DNA of 64,000 bases from Pyronema omphalodes. Taxonomy: Eukaryota; Ascomycota; Pezizomycetes; Pezizales; Pyronemataceae. The stretch is from the NCBI GenBank assembly GCA_024516155.1, contig JAJJXM010000032.1:62001-126000 (forward strand). Reading direction: 5' to 3'. The notes below the pieces were generated by a model. The model saw only the letters and a list, made by a program, of their open reading frames with translations, was not told the origin of the DNA and searched no databases. Position numbers and translations under genes: made by a program. Of this stretch, positions 39,101-50,924 are shown piece after piece. How positions within the stretch are numbered: position 1 is the first letter of the stretch; every line of letters begins with the position of its first letter.

Positions 39101-40126
39101 GTCGACATCCCCACAGCCCCGAAACCCGAGACAGCACACGACCACCTCCTACTCCTCGACAACCTCAGACGACGCCGCAATGTCATCATCGCCTACACGG
39201 ACGGGTCGCAGACCGCGTCTGGCACCGGCGCCGGATACACCATCACCTCTGGACTACCCACCACCATCAACGCCATCGTACCTATGGGAGACACAGCTGA
39301 AGTGTTCGATGCAGAGGTGCGCGCAATTCAAGAATGCCTCTTAACGTGCTTGAAGTACATCGCTCGCCCCAACCTCCACAACCGTCGACTGCACATCTTT
39401 AGCGACAACAAAGCAGCGCTCCAACGTGCCTCACACCTCCGACGCGGCCCCGGCCAGGAAATAGCGCACACTATACACGAGACAGCCGAAGCCCTACTAC
39501 AACACGACGTCACAGTCACCCTCCACTGGATCCCCGGTCACTCCGACATACCTGGCAGCGATGCCGCGGACCGCCTGGCTAAACAAGCCACCGAATCCCT
39601 CCCCCGTGCGAATCTACCCATTACGCTCACCCGGCTACGCAAGAAAGCACGCGAAAAGACCGTTGCCGAGTGGACGCACTGGTACTCCTCCTCCGATCGA
39701 CCACACACATACTCTGCCCCGCACCGGAGACGCATGGATCCCATCTACGTCGACAACCCCCGGGGGCTCTCTACCGCGATCCTTGGCCTTCGTACAGGAC
39801 ATGGATACTTTCTAGACTGCCTGGCACACCCGCCGACAGACTCCTACCCATCGCGACGTTGTAGCTGCCCGCTACACCCCCCTCAGACCCCTCGGCACCT
39901 GCTCCTCAGCTGCCCAGACCACCAGGACGCCCGGACAACACTTCGACAGGATCTCAAACTGCACAGGAATTCCCGGATCAATTTGGACAACATCCTCTAC
40001 ACCCCCTCCGGCACAAAGGCTCTCTCTTCGTTTATCTCCGCGACAAAGGTCGCTACTTCGGTATGGGCTCATGCCAGGTTAGGTAGGACTCGCAGGCAAG
40101 ACCACCCCTGTTTCATTGACAGCTAA
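36183..40126 (+). pseudogene. L5 ORF2: endonuclease-RT-RNase H with several breaks
   Basis: ATG at 36183 overlaps the ORF1 stop. Endonuclease intact: LLQEINITD, GDLNAHHALWN, GSDHEVIRF. Frame lost in a C run at about 37465-37490. RT then: YHPRGWRQATTVIIPKP, YRPIALLNSLGK, DQIGGRPQPS, FLDLRGAFDN, GIPQGSP; an in-frame TGA at 38182-38184 where relatives have Leu; then SYMDDVAIVV. Another frameshift near 38590-38600 (ALCRS / YETGLSP). RNase H AYTDGSQTASGTGAGY, FDAEVRAI, FSDNKAAL, HWIPGHSDIPGSDAAD, and finger CSCPLHPPQTPRHLLLSC, are open to 40126. Confidence 0.9.
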
Positions 40127-40756
40127 TAAGCAGCACCGCTTGACTTCTCCGTGCGTTGTAGATTCGTCGCTCTCTTTTGACTTCATGTATTCCTTCTCAT
40201 TTTCTTTGCTTTTCTGTTTCCTTTGTTATCGCGGGCGGAGTAGGATAGGAGAAGACAGTGGAAGGAGAAGGGACCGGGGAAGGAAGGGGGGACGGGATTG
40301 CGCGACGAGAGTTTTTCCTGTGATTATTTCCTTTCTTTTGTTTTGTTTTTAAGGGCGGAAGGGGTATACGGGATCGCACGAGGAGAGAGAGGCGCGATGG
40401 GAAGGGGCAGAGTGGGCCGGTGGAGGTTATCTTTTTCTTTTTGTTCGTGGAGGAAATAAAGGCGGGAAAAATGGCTAAAACATGGGAGGGGAAGGGTGGA
40501 GGAAAGAGAGGACACCCGGCGCGGTGGCCTCTGTGCGAACAGGGCACTGGAACAGCAGACGCGGTTGGACAACAAGACCAACGAAGTAATAGTGGGGACA
40601 GGACCACAAAATCACAGCCTAAGGGAGGATCAGCGGAGGTAGAGACGGGACTTTGTTTTGGTTTTTGCTTTTGACTTTCCATGTACTATAAACCTGTACC
40701 CTCGTCATAACCAATAAGGTTGCATACGAGTAATGAATAAACAAACAAACAACAAA
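40127..40756 (+). other. L5 3' UTR and L5-type 3' module
   Basis: About 630 bp without the long A-run seen after other ORF2 stops. Purine-rich middle, then GGAGGAAATAAAGGCGGG, ending ATAACCAATAAGGTTGC (hairpin AACC-AATAA-GGTT), ATACGAGTAATGAATAAAC and (CAAA)n. The distal ~270 bp are nearly identical to the 3' ends of X7 and of the second half of X6. Confidence 0.85.
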
Positions 40757-43198
40757 CCCCCCTCCCCCCTCGCTCCCCCCACCCGCAACACTCAACCCTG
40801 ACCCCAGATACCCTGGCAGACCTTCACGGAGGCAGAGGTATGGCAGGCCATCTTTTCCTCATCTCCAAAGAAACCTCCTGGGCCAGATGGCATCACCTTT
40901 GCATGCCTCCGCAGAGCCTATGAAGCCATCCCTGACCACATTTCCCAACTATATGCCACGTTAGGAAGAGTTGTATATCATCTACGAAGCTGGAGGGAAG
41001 CAACTACGGTGATCATACCTAAACCTAACAAACCAGACTACAGCGCGATCAAGGCATACCGCCCTATCGCGCTACTTAACTGCTTAGGAAAAGTGATGGA
41101 AAAACTAATGGCAACCCGCCTCGGACAACTCGCGGAGACACACGACATCCTGCACGTCGATCAGATTGGCGGACGCCCAAGCGTTCGGTAATTGACGCAG
41201 CGATGGCATTAAATCTTGATGTTGAAACCCATGCACAACAAAATTTGGTGACATCAGTCCTCTTCCTGGACGTCAGAGGCGCCTTCGATAATGTCTCTGC
41301 AACCCGCCTCCTAACGACCATGAGGGACCTAGGATGCCCTGCGCCCATAATAACATGGGGAACATCCTTCCTGAATGATAGAACAACTGCGCTGTCGTTC
41401 GACGGACATACAGATATTCAGCGCCGCATCAACACCGGCATCCCCCAGGGCTCCCCTGCCTCCCCAATCCTCTTTCTCATCTACCTCTGCCCCCTCTTCC
41501 ATGCTTTATCCAACGCCCACCCTACGCTATGGACCCCTAGTTACATAGATGATGTAGCCCTAGTAACACATGGCCGCACCAGAGAAGAGAACACCCGAGC
41601 ACTGGAGGCAGCGGCCCAGACATCCTTCGACTGGGCACAGGACAATGCGGTGGCTTTTGACGACTCGAAGTCAGAGCTACTTCACTTCCACCGCACCCGA
41701 GCTGACCTACACTCCGAATCGACAGACGTCCGCCTACTGAGTGGAACAAGAATCACCCCAGGGACACAAGGAGGACGGCGAGATACAGTCAGGTGGATAG
41801 GGATACATTTTGACCGGAAACTTTCCTTTTCACATCATGTACATATGAGACTGACAGCCGCTGCTAGGTCTTTCAACGCCCTCCGAAGTCTGGTCAGACA
41901 TGAGACAGGTCTGTCCCCCTCCGCTACCCGAACGCTTTACCACGCGTGTGTGCTCTTTAGGTCCGATTTCGGCGCTGAGATCTGGTGGTCCGGGCAGAAA
42001 GCACTGGCAAGCGAACTACAAATACAACAAAACTCCGCCCTCCGCAGAATTCTGAACGCCTTTACCTCGACTGCCATCGCTGCACTCCATAACGAGGCCG
42101 CCCTCCCCCCAGTGACAGTACGCCTGCAACACCAACAGAAAAAATACGCCCTCCGCCTCCTTTCCCTTCCCCCCTCACACCCCGTCGTCAAACGCTGCCC
42201 CTCCTGCTTTCCTATCCCAAATCACTTCGTCACCTCCATTGAAAGCCCGCAAGAATACGACTGCAATTGGCACCAACCCTCCCGACCTTCTTCACGCCTG
42301 GTCAGACTCCTTAGCTCGATGCACCAATGGATGCCCCCCACAGCCACGGTCGAAGACACCGCCTACCCACAAGCCTCGCCATGGCTACCGCACCCCGTCA
42401 CCACCGACATACCCTCCCTCCCAAAAGATGTAGCAGCGGTGGAACACACCCTCCTCCTCCAAGGCCTACGCCACACCGACACTCCCATCATAGTATTCAC
42501 TGACGGATCTCAACTCCATGGCAATACCGGAGCCGGCTACTACATACTGTACGGACCACCACGGGAAGTACGAGCAGTGGTACCCATGGGAGGAACTTCG
42601 GAAGTATTCGACGCAGAGCTACTGGCGATCGACGAATGCTTGAAAACGTGCCGGAAATACATCCGCCTCCACCGATTACAGGGCCGTGCGATCCACATCT
42701 TCACGGATAACCAATCCGCCATCCTGCGGTCCTCCCGCCTCACGACAGGCCCCGGCCAGGAACTAGCACTCAACATACACGCCACCGCCACACAGCTTCT
42801 CCGCCAGGGCAACCCAATCACCATCCACGTGGTCCCGGGCCACACTGACATTCCAAGCAACGAAGAAGCTGACCGCCTCGCCAAACTGGCTACTACACTC
42901 CCACCGACAACCTCCCTCCCCACCTCCCTGTCGTGGCTGCGCCGCCAAGTAAAAGAATCATTCATCCACGACTGGACGACATGGTACGAAAACGAGCCAA
43001 AGCCAAAGACATACGCCGCGCCACACAAACGCAAGCTCGACACGGTATACACCACCCTCCCCCGACAAATATCCACCGCTATCTTGGGCCTCCGAACCGG
43101 GCACGGATATTTCCTGGATAGCCTGGCACACCCCCCAACAACCCAATACCCCTCCCGCCTATTCAGCTGCCCCCTCCATCCCCCCCAAACCCCAAAGC
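40757..43198 (+). pseudogene. L4 ORF2, RT and RNase H
   Basis: Continues L4 after L5: PWQTFTEAEVWQAIFSSSPK, PGPDGITFACLRRAYE, WREATTVIIPKPNKPD, YRPIALLNCLGK, DQIGGRPS. A 1-nt loss near 41187 breaks the frame (expected GGRPKRSVIDAA). The frame open from 41203 has FLDVRGAFDN, GIPQGSP, SYIDDVALV, RNase H FTDGSQLHGNTGAGY, FDAELLAI, FTDNQSAIL, PGHTDIPSNEEAD, and the start of the finger (FSCPLHPPQTPK). It is interrupted by the LTR at 43198/43199. Confidence 0.9.
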
Positions 43199-43716
43199 TG
43201 TCACGGCACACGGCTGACGAGCCGTTGTGTTGTTGCGTCATCATTGTGTTGTCGTTGTTGTAGTGGACGTCGTGCCGTTGTGTTGTGTTGTCGTTGTGTT
43301 GTTGTGTGTGCCGTGCCGTTGTTGTTGATGGACTGACTGATGATGGATGACGTACCATGAGCTGGAGAGCTGTGGCGTCGCAGGTGAAATGATGGAGAAC
43401 GGAAGCTGTCATGTAGCGATGTTGGATGACGGCCCAGCAAGAGTGCTGGCCGCCCTTTGTACATAAGGAGGCTTGCCTCCCCGTCGTTGAGTTCTCCATC
43501 GACCGTCTTGTGTCTTTCCCTTGTCCTTTAAATAAAGACTCCTCTTCTCAAGTCTCACGTCATTCTTGTCCTTGTCCCTGTCCTTGTTTCGTGTGCCGTC
43601 CGTCTGTCGAGCACTTCGGTCCTTGTCTTCCGTTCCCATATCCCGGAACCCGCCTAGTTCCCCCCTGCCGGTAGTGTTCAGTGTGTTCTTCGAACGTCCG
43701 TTATTAGTTCCTTGAC
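43199..43716 (+). repeat. Solo Gypsy LTR, subfamily B
   Basis: 518 bp with TGTCA...TGACA termini and an exact 5-bp TSD AAAGC (43194-43198 and 43717-43721). An AATAAA site lies near 43530 (TTTAAATAAAGACTCC). It is the complete counterpart of the truncated G1 3' LTR. L4 ORF2 continues across it after one TSD is removed, so this is a clean insertion reduced to a solo LTR. Confidence 0.95.
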
Positions 43717-44012
43717 AAAAGCACCCTATCCTTTCATGCCCATTGTACACAACCCAGAGGACCGCACTACGAAAAGCACTGAAACTACCGCGCCAACGCC
43801 GCCTAACCACCGACCCAATTCTGCACACGGAAACCGGAACCAAAGACCTGGCCACAATGATCTCAGCGACGAAAATCGCAACCGCCAAGTGGGCACACTC
43901 AAGGCGAAGTCGCAACCCAGCGGAGAGGAATGTACCTGAATCAGTGACCCTGACCAGAGGATGGGGATCGCTGCGAGACCCAGCTGACGAGCACACAGAT
44001 CAGGTAGAATAA
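43717..44012 (+). pseudogene. L4 ORF2 C-terminus
   Basis: Completes the finger (LSCPLYTTQRTALRKALKLP) and the conserved end (MISATKIATAKWAHSRRS, GWGSLRDPADEHTDQVE) with a stop at 44010-44012. Confidence 0.88.
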
Positions 44013-44675
44013 AAAAAAAAATAAAAAAAAAAAAAAATAAATAACACAAACAAGAGCGAGTACTGGAAGATGACGGGGGAAGCGGAGCAAGAGGACGAGA
44101 GGGAAAGCAGATGGGAAACTGGGGGAGAGAGGGTGACGGGAACGGGGAGAGATGTAGCGAGAAGACTGAAGGCTGAGAAAGGGGAGAGGGGCGACCGGGG
44201 AGGGAAAACACGAGGCGAGGAAAGGGAGAGAGGAACGCGGGGAGAAGGGGGAATCGGATGGGAAGGAGCGGAACGGAGACAAGGAGAGCGAGAGCGGGCA
44301 GAGGCAGACGTGGGCGGACTATTTCTTTTGTTACTCGATGTGGATTTCCTTTGCCATTGCATGAATCGAGGAGGAAATAAAGGCGGAAAAAAAAAAAAAA
44401 AAAATGGGAGGGGAAGGGTGCAGGAAAGGGGGGACGACCCGGCGCGGTGGCCTCCGAGCAAGCAGGGCTCCTGGACCAAACGTCAACAGCAGAACAAAGG
44501 ACCGAAGAGTAAGAAGGGGACTAGAACCCTAACACGGAAGACCGCCCCGGGGCGTATCCCGGCAAGTAACAGACGTAAAACTCTGGCACTTGACAATGTA
44601 CCATAATTTGTAGCCTCCGCCATAACCCTACGGTTGCAAGCGAGTATGAGGTATAAATAAATAAATAAATAAATA
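44013..44675 (+). other. L4 3' UTR
   Basis: Starts with an A-rich run directly after the stop (44010-44043), then purine-rich sequence, a second A-run (44389-44404), and the terminal CCGCCATAACCCTACGGTTG hairpin and (TAAA)n to about 44675. The right junction is CGGACGAGCACGTG of L6 ORF2. Confidence 0.82.
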
Positions 44676-44713
44676 ACGGACGAGCACGTGAACACTCAAA
44701 ACAACTAAGAAAG

Positions 44714-44744
<31 letters not shown>

Positions 44745-45456
44745 ACGATAACGATAACATAATAACATAAATATACATAGGTACTTCGGGGGAAGCAGGA
44801 CGGAAGGAGGCGAGAGGAACCGGATGAGACAGGGGGCAATAGGAGGAGCAACGGGGATGGTAGCTGGTTACTTTTCTTGTTTTTCCACTGTGTCGTATGG
44901 GGAAGCCCGGGGAAGAGAGGAGGCTGCGGAGGCGGGGGGACGAGGAGCGCGGGGGAGAGGAGTGGGGACGGGGACGAGTGAGAGATGATGACGCGGAGGA
45001 GACACAGGGGACGAGGGGAGCAAGGCGAGGGGGTAATGGAGGTGAGGGAAGTAGGGAGAAGGGCAGGAGTAGAAGGAGTGGCGGAGAGGGGAAAGAGGAG
45101 AGGTGGTGGTCCGGTGGAGTTATCTTTTTCTTTGCTTTTCTGTGATGTTTTGGTTTGTGGAGGATATCAAGGCGGGAAAATGGCTAAAAATGGGTGGGGA
45201 AGGGCAGAGGATAGAGGGGAACGACCCGGCGTGGTGGCCCCTGAGCGAACAGGGCTCCTGGAACTGACGACACGAGATGCACTAAGGCACAACAAAAATG
45301 GGAGACTACACTCCCAAAAACCTCTGACAGCTCTGGGGCTTACACAGTGAAGACCTGGCATCAAACCCAGGTCCTTAACATTGTATTTCAATTGTAGACT
45401 CCGCCATAACCCTAACGTTGGATGCGTGTATGGATAAATAAATAAATGAATAAATG
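44676..45456 (+). mobile_element. L6: LINE 3' end (last ORF2 codons plus 3' UTR)
   Basis: Only the last ORF2 codons (DEHVNTQNN, stop 44706-44708) and the 3' UTR are in the window; the rest was displaced left by L4. An A-run of about 30 (44714-44742) follows the stop. The 3' end is CCGCCATAACCCTAACGTTG plus an imperfect (TAAA)/(TGAA) tail to about 45456. It then enters the middle of X5, so L6 sits in X5. Confidence 0.83.
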
Positions 45457-45882
45457 AAAGGGCAAAGAGTCAGGAGACACCAGCGGAGGAGGTGAGAGAG
45501 GACAGGAGAGTGGGAGCATGGGTGGCCCGGCGGCTGTTTAACTTTGCTTTGGTTTTGTTTAGTTTTGCTTTGTGGAGGAAATAAAGGCGGGAACATGGTG
45601 AAAAATGGGAGGGGAAGGGAGGAGGAAAGGGAGGAGCCCGGCGAGGCGGCCTCTGTGCAAGCAGGGCACTGGAACAAGAGACGCGATATGGACAACACAC
45701 CCCAGTAGTAACCGTGGGGACAGACCCCACAACAATGCAGCGCAGGGAGGAGGAAAAGGGCAGAGGTGGAGACAGGGGTTTTTGCTTTTGCGTTTCCTTT
45801 TCCTTCTTTCTTTGTATTTATCTGTCTCTTGTCATAACCCTCGGGTTGCAAACAAGTAATGAATAAACAAACAAACAAACAA
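45457..45882 (+). mobile_element. X5: 3' fragment of an X element, (CAAA)n tail
   Basis: Begins within the X ORF tail (GGGCAAAGAGTCAGGAGACA) and ends with AACCCTCGGGTTG (hairpin AACCC-TC-GGGTT) and (CAAA)n at about 45866-45882. Its 3' module matches fragment Y (46453-46738) rather than the L1, L2, L3 or L5 types, a fifth module type. It was a host for L6 and was itself inserted in G3. Confidence 0.83.
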
Positions 45883-46452
45883 CGGCCGGTGTCAAGGTTC
45901 TGGACCCGAGGCCACCTCCCGACGTCCACGAGCCCGACACAGATACCATGCCAGAACTGGAAAACCCGGTCCCCGACCCCCCGAATGAACCACCGATAGA
46001 AATTTCCAGCATGACCATCTCCGATTTCAAAGCAATGATAGAAGACGAGAGCCTGACTGTCTTTGCACTATGGCTGGATGAAATCACCGTCGCACTAGAG
46101 GACAGACCCCCCCTCACAGACGACGATTAAGGGACATGATCCCCCAAGAGTACCATGTCTACCTCGAACTATTCAAGGAAGTCAATGCGAAGGAACGCCC
46201 CCCACACCGACCCTACGACCACAAGATCCCGTTGAAGAAGGGATTCGTCCCCCCCTTCGGTCCCCTATATTCATTGTCGCGCAATGAACTGCAAACCCTG
46301 AACGCCTGGTTCGACGATAATCTGGAAAAGGGCTTCATTCACCGATCTCAATCATCCGCCGCCTCGCCTATACTGTTTGTAAAGACTTCGGCTAGATCCT
46401 TACGCTTGTGCGTGGATTACGGAAGGTTGGACGAAGGAACCGAAAAGAAGCG
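45883..46452 (+). pseudogene. G3: Gypsy pol fragment (linker and RT start)
   Basis: Plus-strand chromovirus pol homologous to G1: VKVLDPRPPPDVHEPDTD, MPELENPVPDPPNEPPIEIS, ALEDRPPLTDD, then after a frameshift at about 46127-46135 MIPQEYHVYLELFKEVNAKE, FVPPFGPLYSLSRNELQ, SAASPILFVKTSARSLRLCV and RLDEGTEKK. It stops at 46452 against Y. No LTR is attached, so this is a remnant. Confidence 0.88.
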
Positions 46453-46738
46453 GTTTGTTTGTTTGTTTGTTTTCTCATTACTTGTTTGCAACCTTAAGGT
46501 TATGACAAGGGACAGATAGTTACAAAAGAAGAGAAGAAAAACATAGAAAGCAAAAACCCATTGGCCTCCACCTCCATCTTCCCCCCTGCCCTGCTCGGCT
46601 GTGTGGTGGGGTCTGTCCCCACTGTTACTACTGGGGTGTGTTGTCCATATCGCTTCTCTTGTTACAGTTCGCTGCTTGCACAGAGGCTACCTCGCCGGGT
46701 TCCTCCCTTTCCTCCTCCCTTCCCCTTCCCATTTTTAG
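46453..46738 (-). mobile_element. Y: 5'-truncated 3' end of a (CAAA)n-type element
   Basis: Minus-strand fragment of about 286 bp. Plus strand: GTTTGTTTGTTTG at the left, then hairpin arms AACCTTAAGGTT, the conserved GGGTCTGTCCCCACTGTTAC module, ending at CCTTCCCATTTTTAG. It contains only 3' UTR, so it could come from an X element or a LINE. The left flank is G3 and the right flank is L7 ORF2; no TSD is visible. Confidence 0.82.
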
Positions 46739-48231
46739 ATTTCTTTCAAATCAGAAAACGCTGGAATCCAAGCTACAACGACAACAAAACACTGCCCTAC
46801 GCAAAATCCTCAACGCCTTCAAATCAACCCCAATTATGGCCCTGCACAACAAAGCGGCCCTCCCACCCATTAAGATCAGACTCAACAACAAGGAACGAAA
46901 ATATGCCCTTAGACTCCTCACCCTGCCCCCTACCCACGCCGTCATTTCCCACTGCCCCTCTTCCTACCCAACCCCAGGTCACTTTGAACACGCCATCATG
47001 TCCTCCAAGGAGTATGACTGTGACTGGCATGGTCACACGCGCCCCCTGTCCCATCCCACAAGCATCCTCACTCTGATGAGACCATGGCTATCCCCCACTA
47101 GCACAGTTTAGAACACGGCGCAACCAGACCCCTCAATATGGAAACCACCTCCTCTGACAGCAACCATCTCCACGAGCGAGAAGGAGGATGCAGCTACTGA
47201 ACACCTTGCACTCCTACACTCCCTCAGAACAACACCCAATGCAATTGTGGTATACACGGATGGCTCCCAACTCAACGACAGGACCGGAGCTAGCTTTTTC
47301 ATTCCCTACGGCCTCGACAAACAAATACAGGCCCTTATCCCCATGTCCAACACAAGCGAAGTCTTTGACGCGGAACTACAAGCCATCTCAGAAAGCCTAC
47401 TCTCCTGCGCCACACACCTTCGACGCCTCCACCTCCACAACCGCCAGATACACATCGTCACCGACAACCAGGCTGCCATCATCAGCTCCTCTGACCTCTC
47501 GCCATGCCCAGGACGGGAAACTGCCGGCATCATCCACCATACCTGTCAAACCCTCCTCACACGAACCAACTCCACAGTGCACCTTCACTGGGTACCAGGC
47601 CACACCGACATTGCAGGCAACGATGAAGCAGATCGCCTGGCAAAACTGGCAACTGAAAGAAACCCCCTACCGAACTCGACAATCTCCCTGTCATGGCTGC
47701 AACGCCGCATCCATGAAGCTCACATCTATGATTGGGTCACCTGGTACACCTCATCCGCCCGCCCAAAGACATACGATGCACCATTCAAGCGGAAGCTTGA
47801 TGAAGCGTACACATCAGTGCCCCGAAAGATATCCACGGCAATACTGGGCCTCCGAACAGGACATGGCTACTTTCTCAACAGCCCTGCACACCCCCCCTCC
47901 GAACAATACCACTCCCGCTCATGCACATGCCCCCTCCACCCACCTCAAACCCCACGCCACCTGATCCTGGCCTGCCCCATATTTACCTCCCACCGTATTA
48001 ACCCCCGCCACTAACTTAAACTACCACGGCACCGACAACTGCAACTGAAGATGATCCTCCACACGCCACACGGAATTCAAGCCCTGACCACTATTATCTC
48101 TGACACGAAGCTCGCAACTGCGGAATGGGCACACACACAGTTAAGTACCCCTGTAGCGGAGAGACACTCACCAGAACACAGATTCACAATGGCAGATTGG
48201 GGTACGTTAACTGACCCCGATGAAGAACACA

Positions 48232-48236
<5 letters not shown>
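46739..48236 (+). pseudogene. L7 ORF2: RNase H and C-terminal finger
   Basis: QKTLESKLQRQQNTALRKIL, then the linker; TAG at 47109-47111; RNase H VYTDGSQLNDRTGASF, FDAELQAI, VTDNQAAII, HWVPGHTDIAGNDEAD; the finger CTCPLHPPQTPRHLILAC; a premature TAA at 48012-48014; then the conserved end SDTKLATAEWAHTQLSTP. At least two nonsense codons. The RT is absent. Confidence 0.88.
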
Positions 48237-48272
<36 letters not shown>

Positions 48273-48775
48273 AAGAAGAAAAAACACCAGAATATATTGA
48301 AACCAGAAGCAAACTGGCGATAGGACAGGACAAAGATGGATTCGAAGAAGGGAGGATTTGCTACATTTTCTAACTTTTCTTTTACACTATGTTTTCCTTT
48401 GTATCACGAATGACGAGAAGGGAGAGGAGAGATGGGAAAGTCAAGGAGCCGGGGATGGGTGTGTTTCTGTGTTTTCTCATTTCCTTTGTTTTCCTTTACT
48501 TTTCTTATTATTATCAGAGTTTCAGGCGGTAGAAACTGGGGAAGGGTGGAGGAAAGATACTGGAGCAAACAGGGCTCACGGACACAACGACGAGATGGAC
48601 AGACACAGACAGAAGGACAGAGGCGACTACTGCCAGAAACTTAGATAGACCGCTCTGGGGCGTACCCAGTGGCCATCGGAGTCACTCCCGATGGTCAGCA
48701 TTGAACCTTAATGTAGTACCCGCCATAACCTTACGGTGGCAAGCGTGGATGACAAATAAATAAAAAAAAAAAAAA
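48237..48775 (+). other. L7 3' UTR
   Basis: Begins with an A-run of about 35 right after the stop (48236-48271). It is shorter than other LINE 3' UTRs here and lacks most of the GTGGAGGAAATAAAGGCGG module, keeping AGGGTGGAGGAAAGATA. It ends in the family hairpin with a mismatched arm (AACC-TTAC-GGTGG). Confidence 0.8.
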
Positions 48776-49854
48776 GATGTCGCATCTGATAGTTGATTAT
48801 TTGCGGCGAATTCTGCCAAGGGTAAAAATTTCTTCCAGTCATCTTGTAGGTAACAAACGTAAGAGCGGAGATACTGTTCCGTCACCACGTTAATTCTTTC
48901 TGTTTGGCCATCCTGTCTGCGGGAGGAAAGCCGTGCTCGTGGCAATCTCAATACCCATGCAACTTGCGAGGTGCTTCCAGAAGTCAGCCACCAATTGCGG
49001 GCCACGGTCGGATACCACTGTATCCGGGAGACCGTGGAGTTTGAAGACGTTTTCAAGGAAAAGTTGCGAGAATCCTTCCGCGTGTATAGTGGAATTGCAT
49101 GGCACCAAGTGTCGCTGCTTTGTAAGTCGGCAAACGATCGCACATATTGCGTCGAAGCCTTCTGATATCGGGACTCCAGTAACAAAGTCCACAGAAATGT
49201 TCTGCCACGGGTGGTGTGGGACTGGTAGGGGTTTCAAGGTTCCGTAGGGTGCGTGTACGGTAGCTTTCGTTCTTTTACAAGTGTGGCAGTTGGGACGAAC
49301 TGGTCCACATCTTTCCGCATTGAGGGCCAATAGTAGTTTTGGGCTAGGAGTTTCAAAGTCTGCGCACGTCCCGGGTGTCCCATGGTGGGCGGGTCGTGGT
49401 GATCCTGTAGTAGTTTCAGGCGTAATTTGTCCAGTGCGGGGACGTACAGGCAGTCTCGATAGTATAAACGGTTTTCCAACGAGGAACAGTCGGTGAGTGA
49501 GATGTCTTTACAGATCTGGGTTCCATCTTCCAGCATTCCCAACACTCGGTGGGGGAATGAATCTGTCTTGTATCCCTCCTTGGATAGGAGGTCTACTTCA
49601 GAGGGTGCCAGCCTCATGGGCGGGGTAATGCACAATTGAAAATTTTGTGGCTTCAGGACAGCTTGTTGATTTGCTAGTATACGATCGTCTCCTTCTCCCG
49701 AGAGATCAGCGGCTCGTCTCATCAAGGCGTCCGGTTTGCCTCCGAACGTTCCGGGTCGGTAGGTAATGACGAAGTTGAATCGCGACAGAAATTCGGACCA
49801 ACGTGCTTGTCGTGTGTTTAGTCGTTTCGTTGTCATGAAATGCTCCAGATTCTT
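48776..49854 (-). pseudogene. G2: Gypsy pol fragment (RNase H end to integrase)
   Basis: Minus-strand chromovirus pol close to G1. It reads [13 protein letters not shown] (end of RNase H), [34 protein letters not shown], then after a frameshift near 49290-49300 [41 protein letters not shown] and, after another shift near 48920, [14 protein letters not shown] and [15 protein letters not shown]. It is the outermost host here: L7 enters on its left and L8 on its right. Confidence 0.9.
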
Positions 49855-49878
49855 GTGAACACCACCCAGCAAAGAGCG

Positions 49879-50751
49879 TTTGTTTGTTTGTTTGTTCATT
49901 CATTACTCGTATGCAACCTTATTGGTTATGACGAGGGTACAGCGTTATAGTACATGGAAAGTCAAAAGCAAAAACAAAACAAAGTCCCGTCTCTACCTCC
50001 GCTGATCCTCCCTCAGGCTGTGATTTTGTGGTCCTGTCCCCACTATTACTTCGGTGGTCCTGTTGTCCAACCGCGTCTGCTGTTCCAGTGCCCTGCTTGC
50101 ACAGAGGCCGCCTCGCCGGGCTCCTCCCTTTCCTCCTCCCTTCCCCTCCCATTTTTAACCATTTTTCCTCCTTTATTTCCTCCACAAAGCAAAAACGAAA
50201 CCAAAGCAAAGTTGAACAGCCGCCAGGCCACCCGTGCCCCCACTCTCCTCTCCTCTCTCACCTCCTCCGCCGGTGTCTCCTGACTCTTTGCCCTTTGAGA
50301 CACCCGGGCCCGCCCTGCCCCTCTTCTCCTCCCCTCTTTCCCCTTCTCCTTCCTTCTTCCTCAGCCTTCTCACTGCTCCCCCTCGCCTCTCTCCCCTTCT
50401 TGTCGGTGGTGTTGTCAGTCCAAGATTGTCATTCCCAAGCACAATCTGGATGTTGATGCCTCCGCTCTTGACGACTTCTGCCCAAGTCTTCTTTGCAGAG
50501 GAGGTTGTCGTTCTGGGTTGGTGGGTATTCTTTCCCCGGCCACCATTCCTTGTTGTAGGGGTCTTGCTGGGTGTCGCTGCCGTAGGTGTCGTCTCCTTCG
50601 CTTTCTGCTTTTTCCTCTGTGTAGCCTTTGCATCCACAGTCTTCCATCCATCGGTCTCAGCAGGGGCAGTGCTTGGGGCGTCGGGTAGAGGTGTGTCCTG
50701 AGCAGATGGACTGTCAGCGTGAGGTTCCGGTGTCGCTTCGGTCGACGTGAT
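49879..50751 (-). pseudogene. X6 second unit, truncated ORF and L5-type 3' module
   Basis: Reads STEATPEPHADSPSAQD, WKTVDAKATQRKK, KKTWAEVVKSGG, INIQIVLGNDNLGL and the Arg/Gly/Glu tail. Because the first unit's 3' tail happens to be open (NERTNKQTNITSTEATPEP), the frame fuses artificially with upstream sequence. Several residue differences from the first unit show it came from a different RNA. Confidence 0.85.
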
Positions 50752-50924
50752 GTTTGTTTGTTTGTTTGTTCTCTCATTACTTGTTTGCAACCCGAAGGTT
50801 ATGACAAGGGACAGATAAATACAAAAGAGAAGAAGAAAGAAATGTAAAAGCAAAAACCCAGTCTCCACCTCTACCAGTCTCCTCCTCTTGATCGTTGTGG
50901 TTGTGGGGTCTGTCCCCACTGTTA

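Larger units (their letters stand above)
32129..40756 (+). mobile_element. L5: Tad1-like LINE, full length with X4, (CAAA)n tail
   Basis: Subfamily S2 LINE with the 13-bp TSD CCCCCCTCCCCCC at 32116-32128 and 40757-40769. The site is low-complexity, but host frame motifs continue correctly across it. The leader (about 18 nt, CGTGGGACCAAGACACTA, allowing for one extra C) precedes CACCACACAGCAACCGCTGA and a C10 run. Then come the 5' UTR, ORF1, X4, ORF2, 3' UTR and (CAAA)n. About 6.7 kb without X4. Confidence 0.9.
31691..44675 (+). mobile_element. L4: Tad1-like LINE split by L5 and a solo LTR
   Basis: Segments 31691-32128, 40757-43198 and 43717-44675 form one ORF2 and 3' UTR. The left portion (ORF1, endonuclease) would lie left of the window beyond L2. 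It ends in an AACC-CTAC-GGTT hairpin and (TAAA)n at about 44650-44675, then enters the end of L6 ORF2, so L4 sits in L6. Confidence 0.85.
46739..48775 (+). mobile_element. L7: LINE, 3' half
   Basis: ORF2 from just after the RT to the stop (48234-48236) plus a 3' UTR. The 5' part is missing at the Y junction. The 3' end is CCGCCATAACCTTACGGTGG and a mixed (TAAA)/A-run tail to about 48775, where it enters minus-strand G2 integrase sequence. L7 was inserted into G2. It is more diverged than L1 or L4. Confidence 0.85.
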
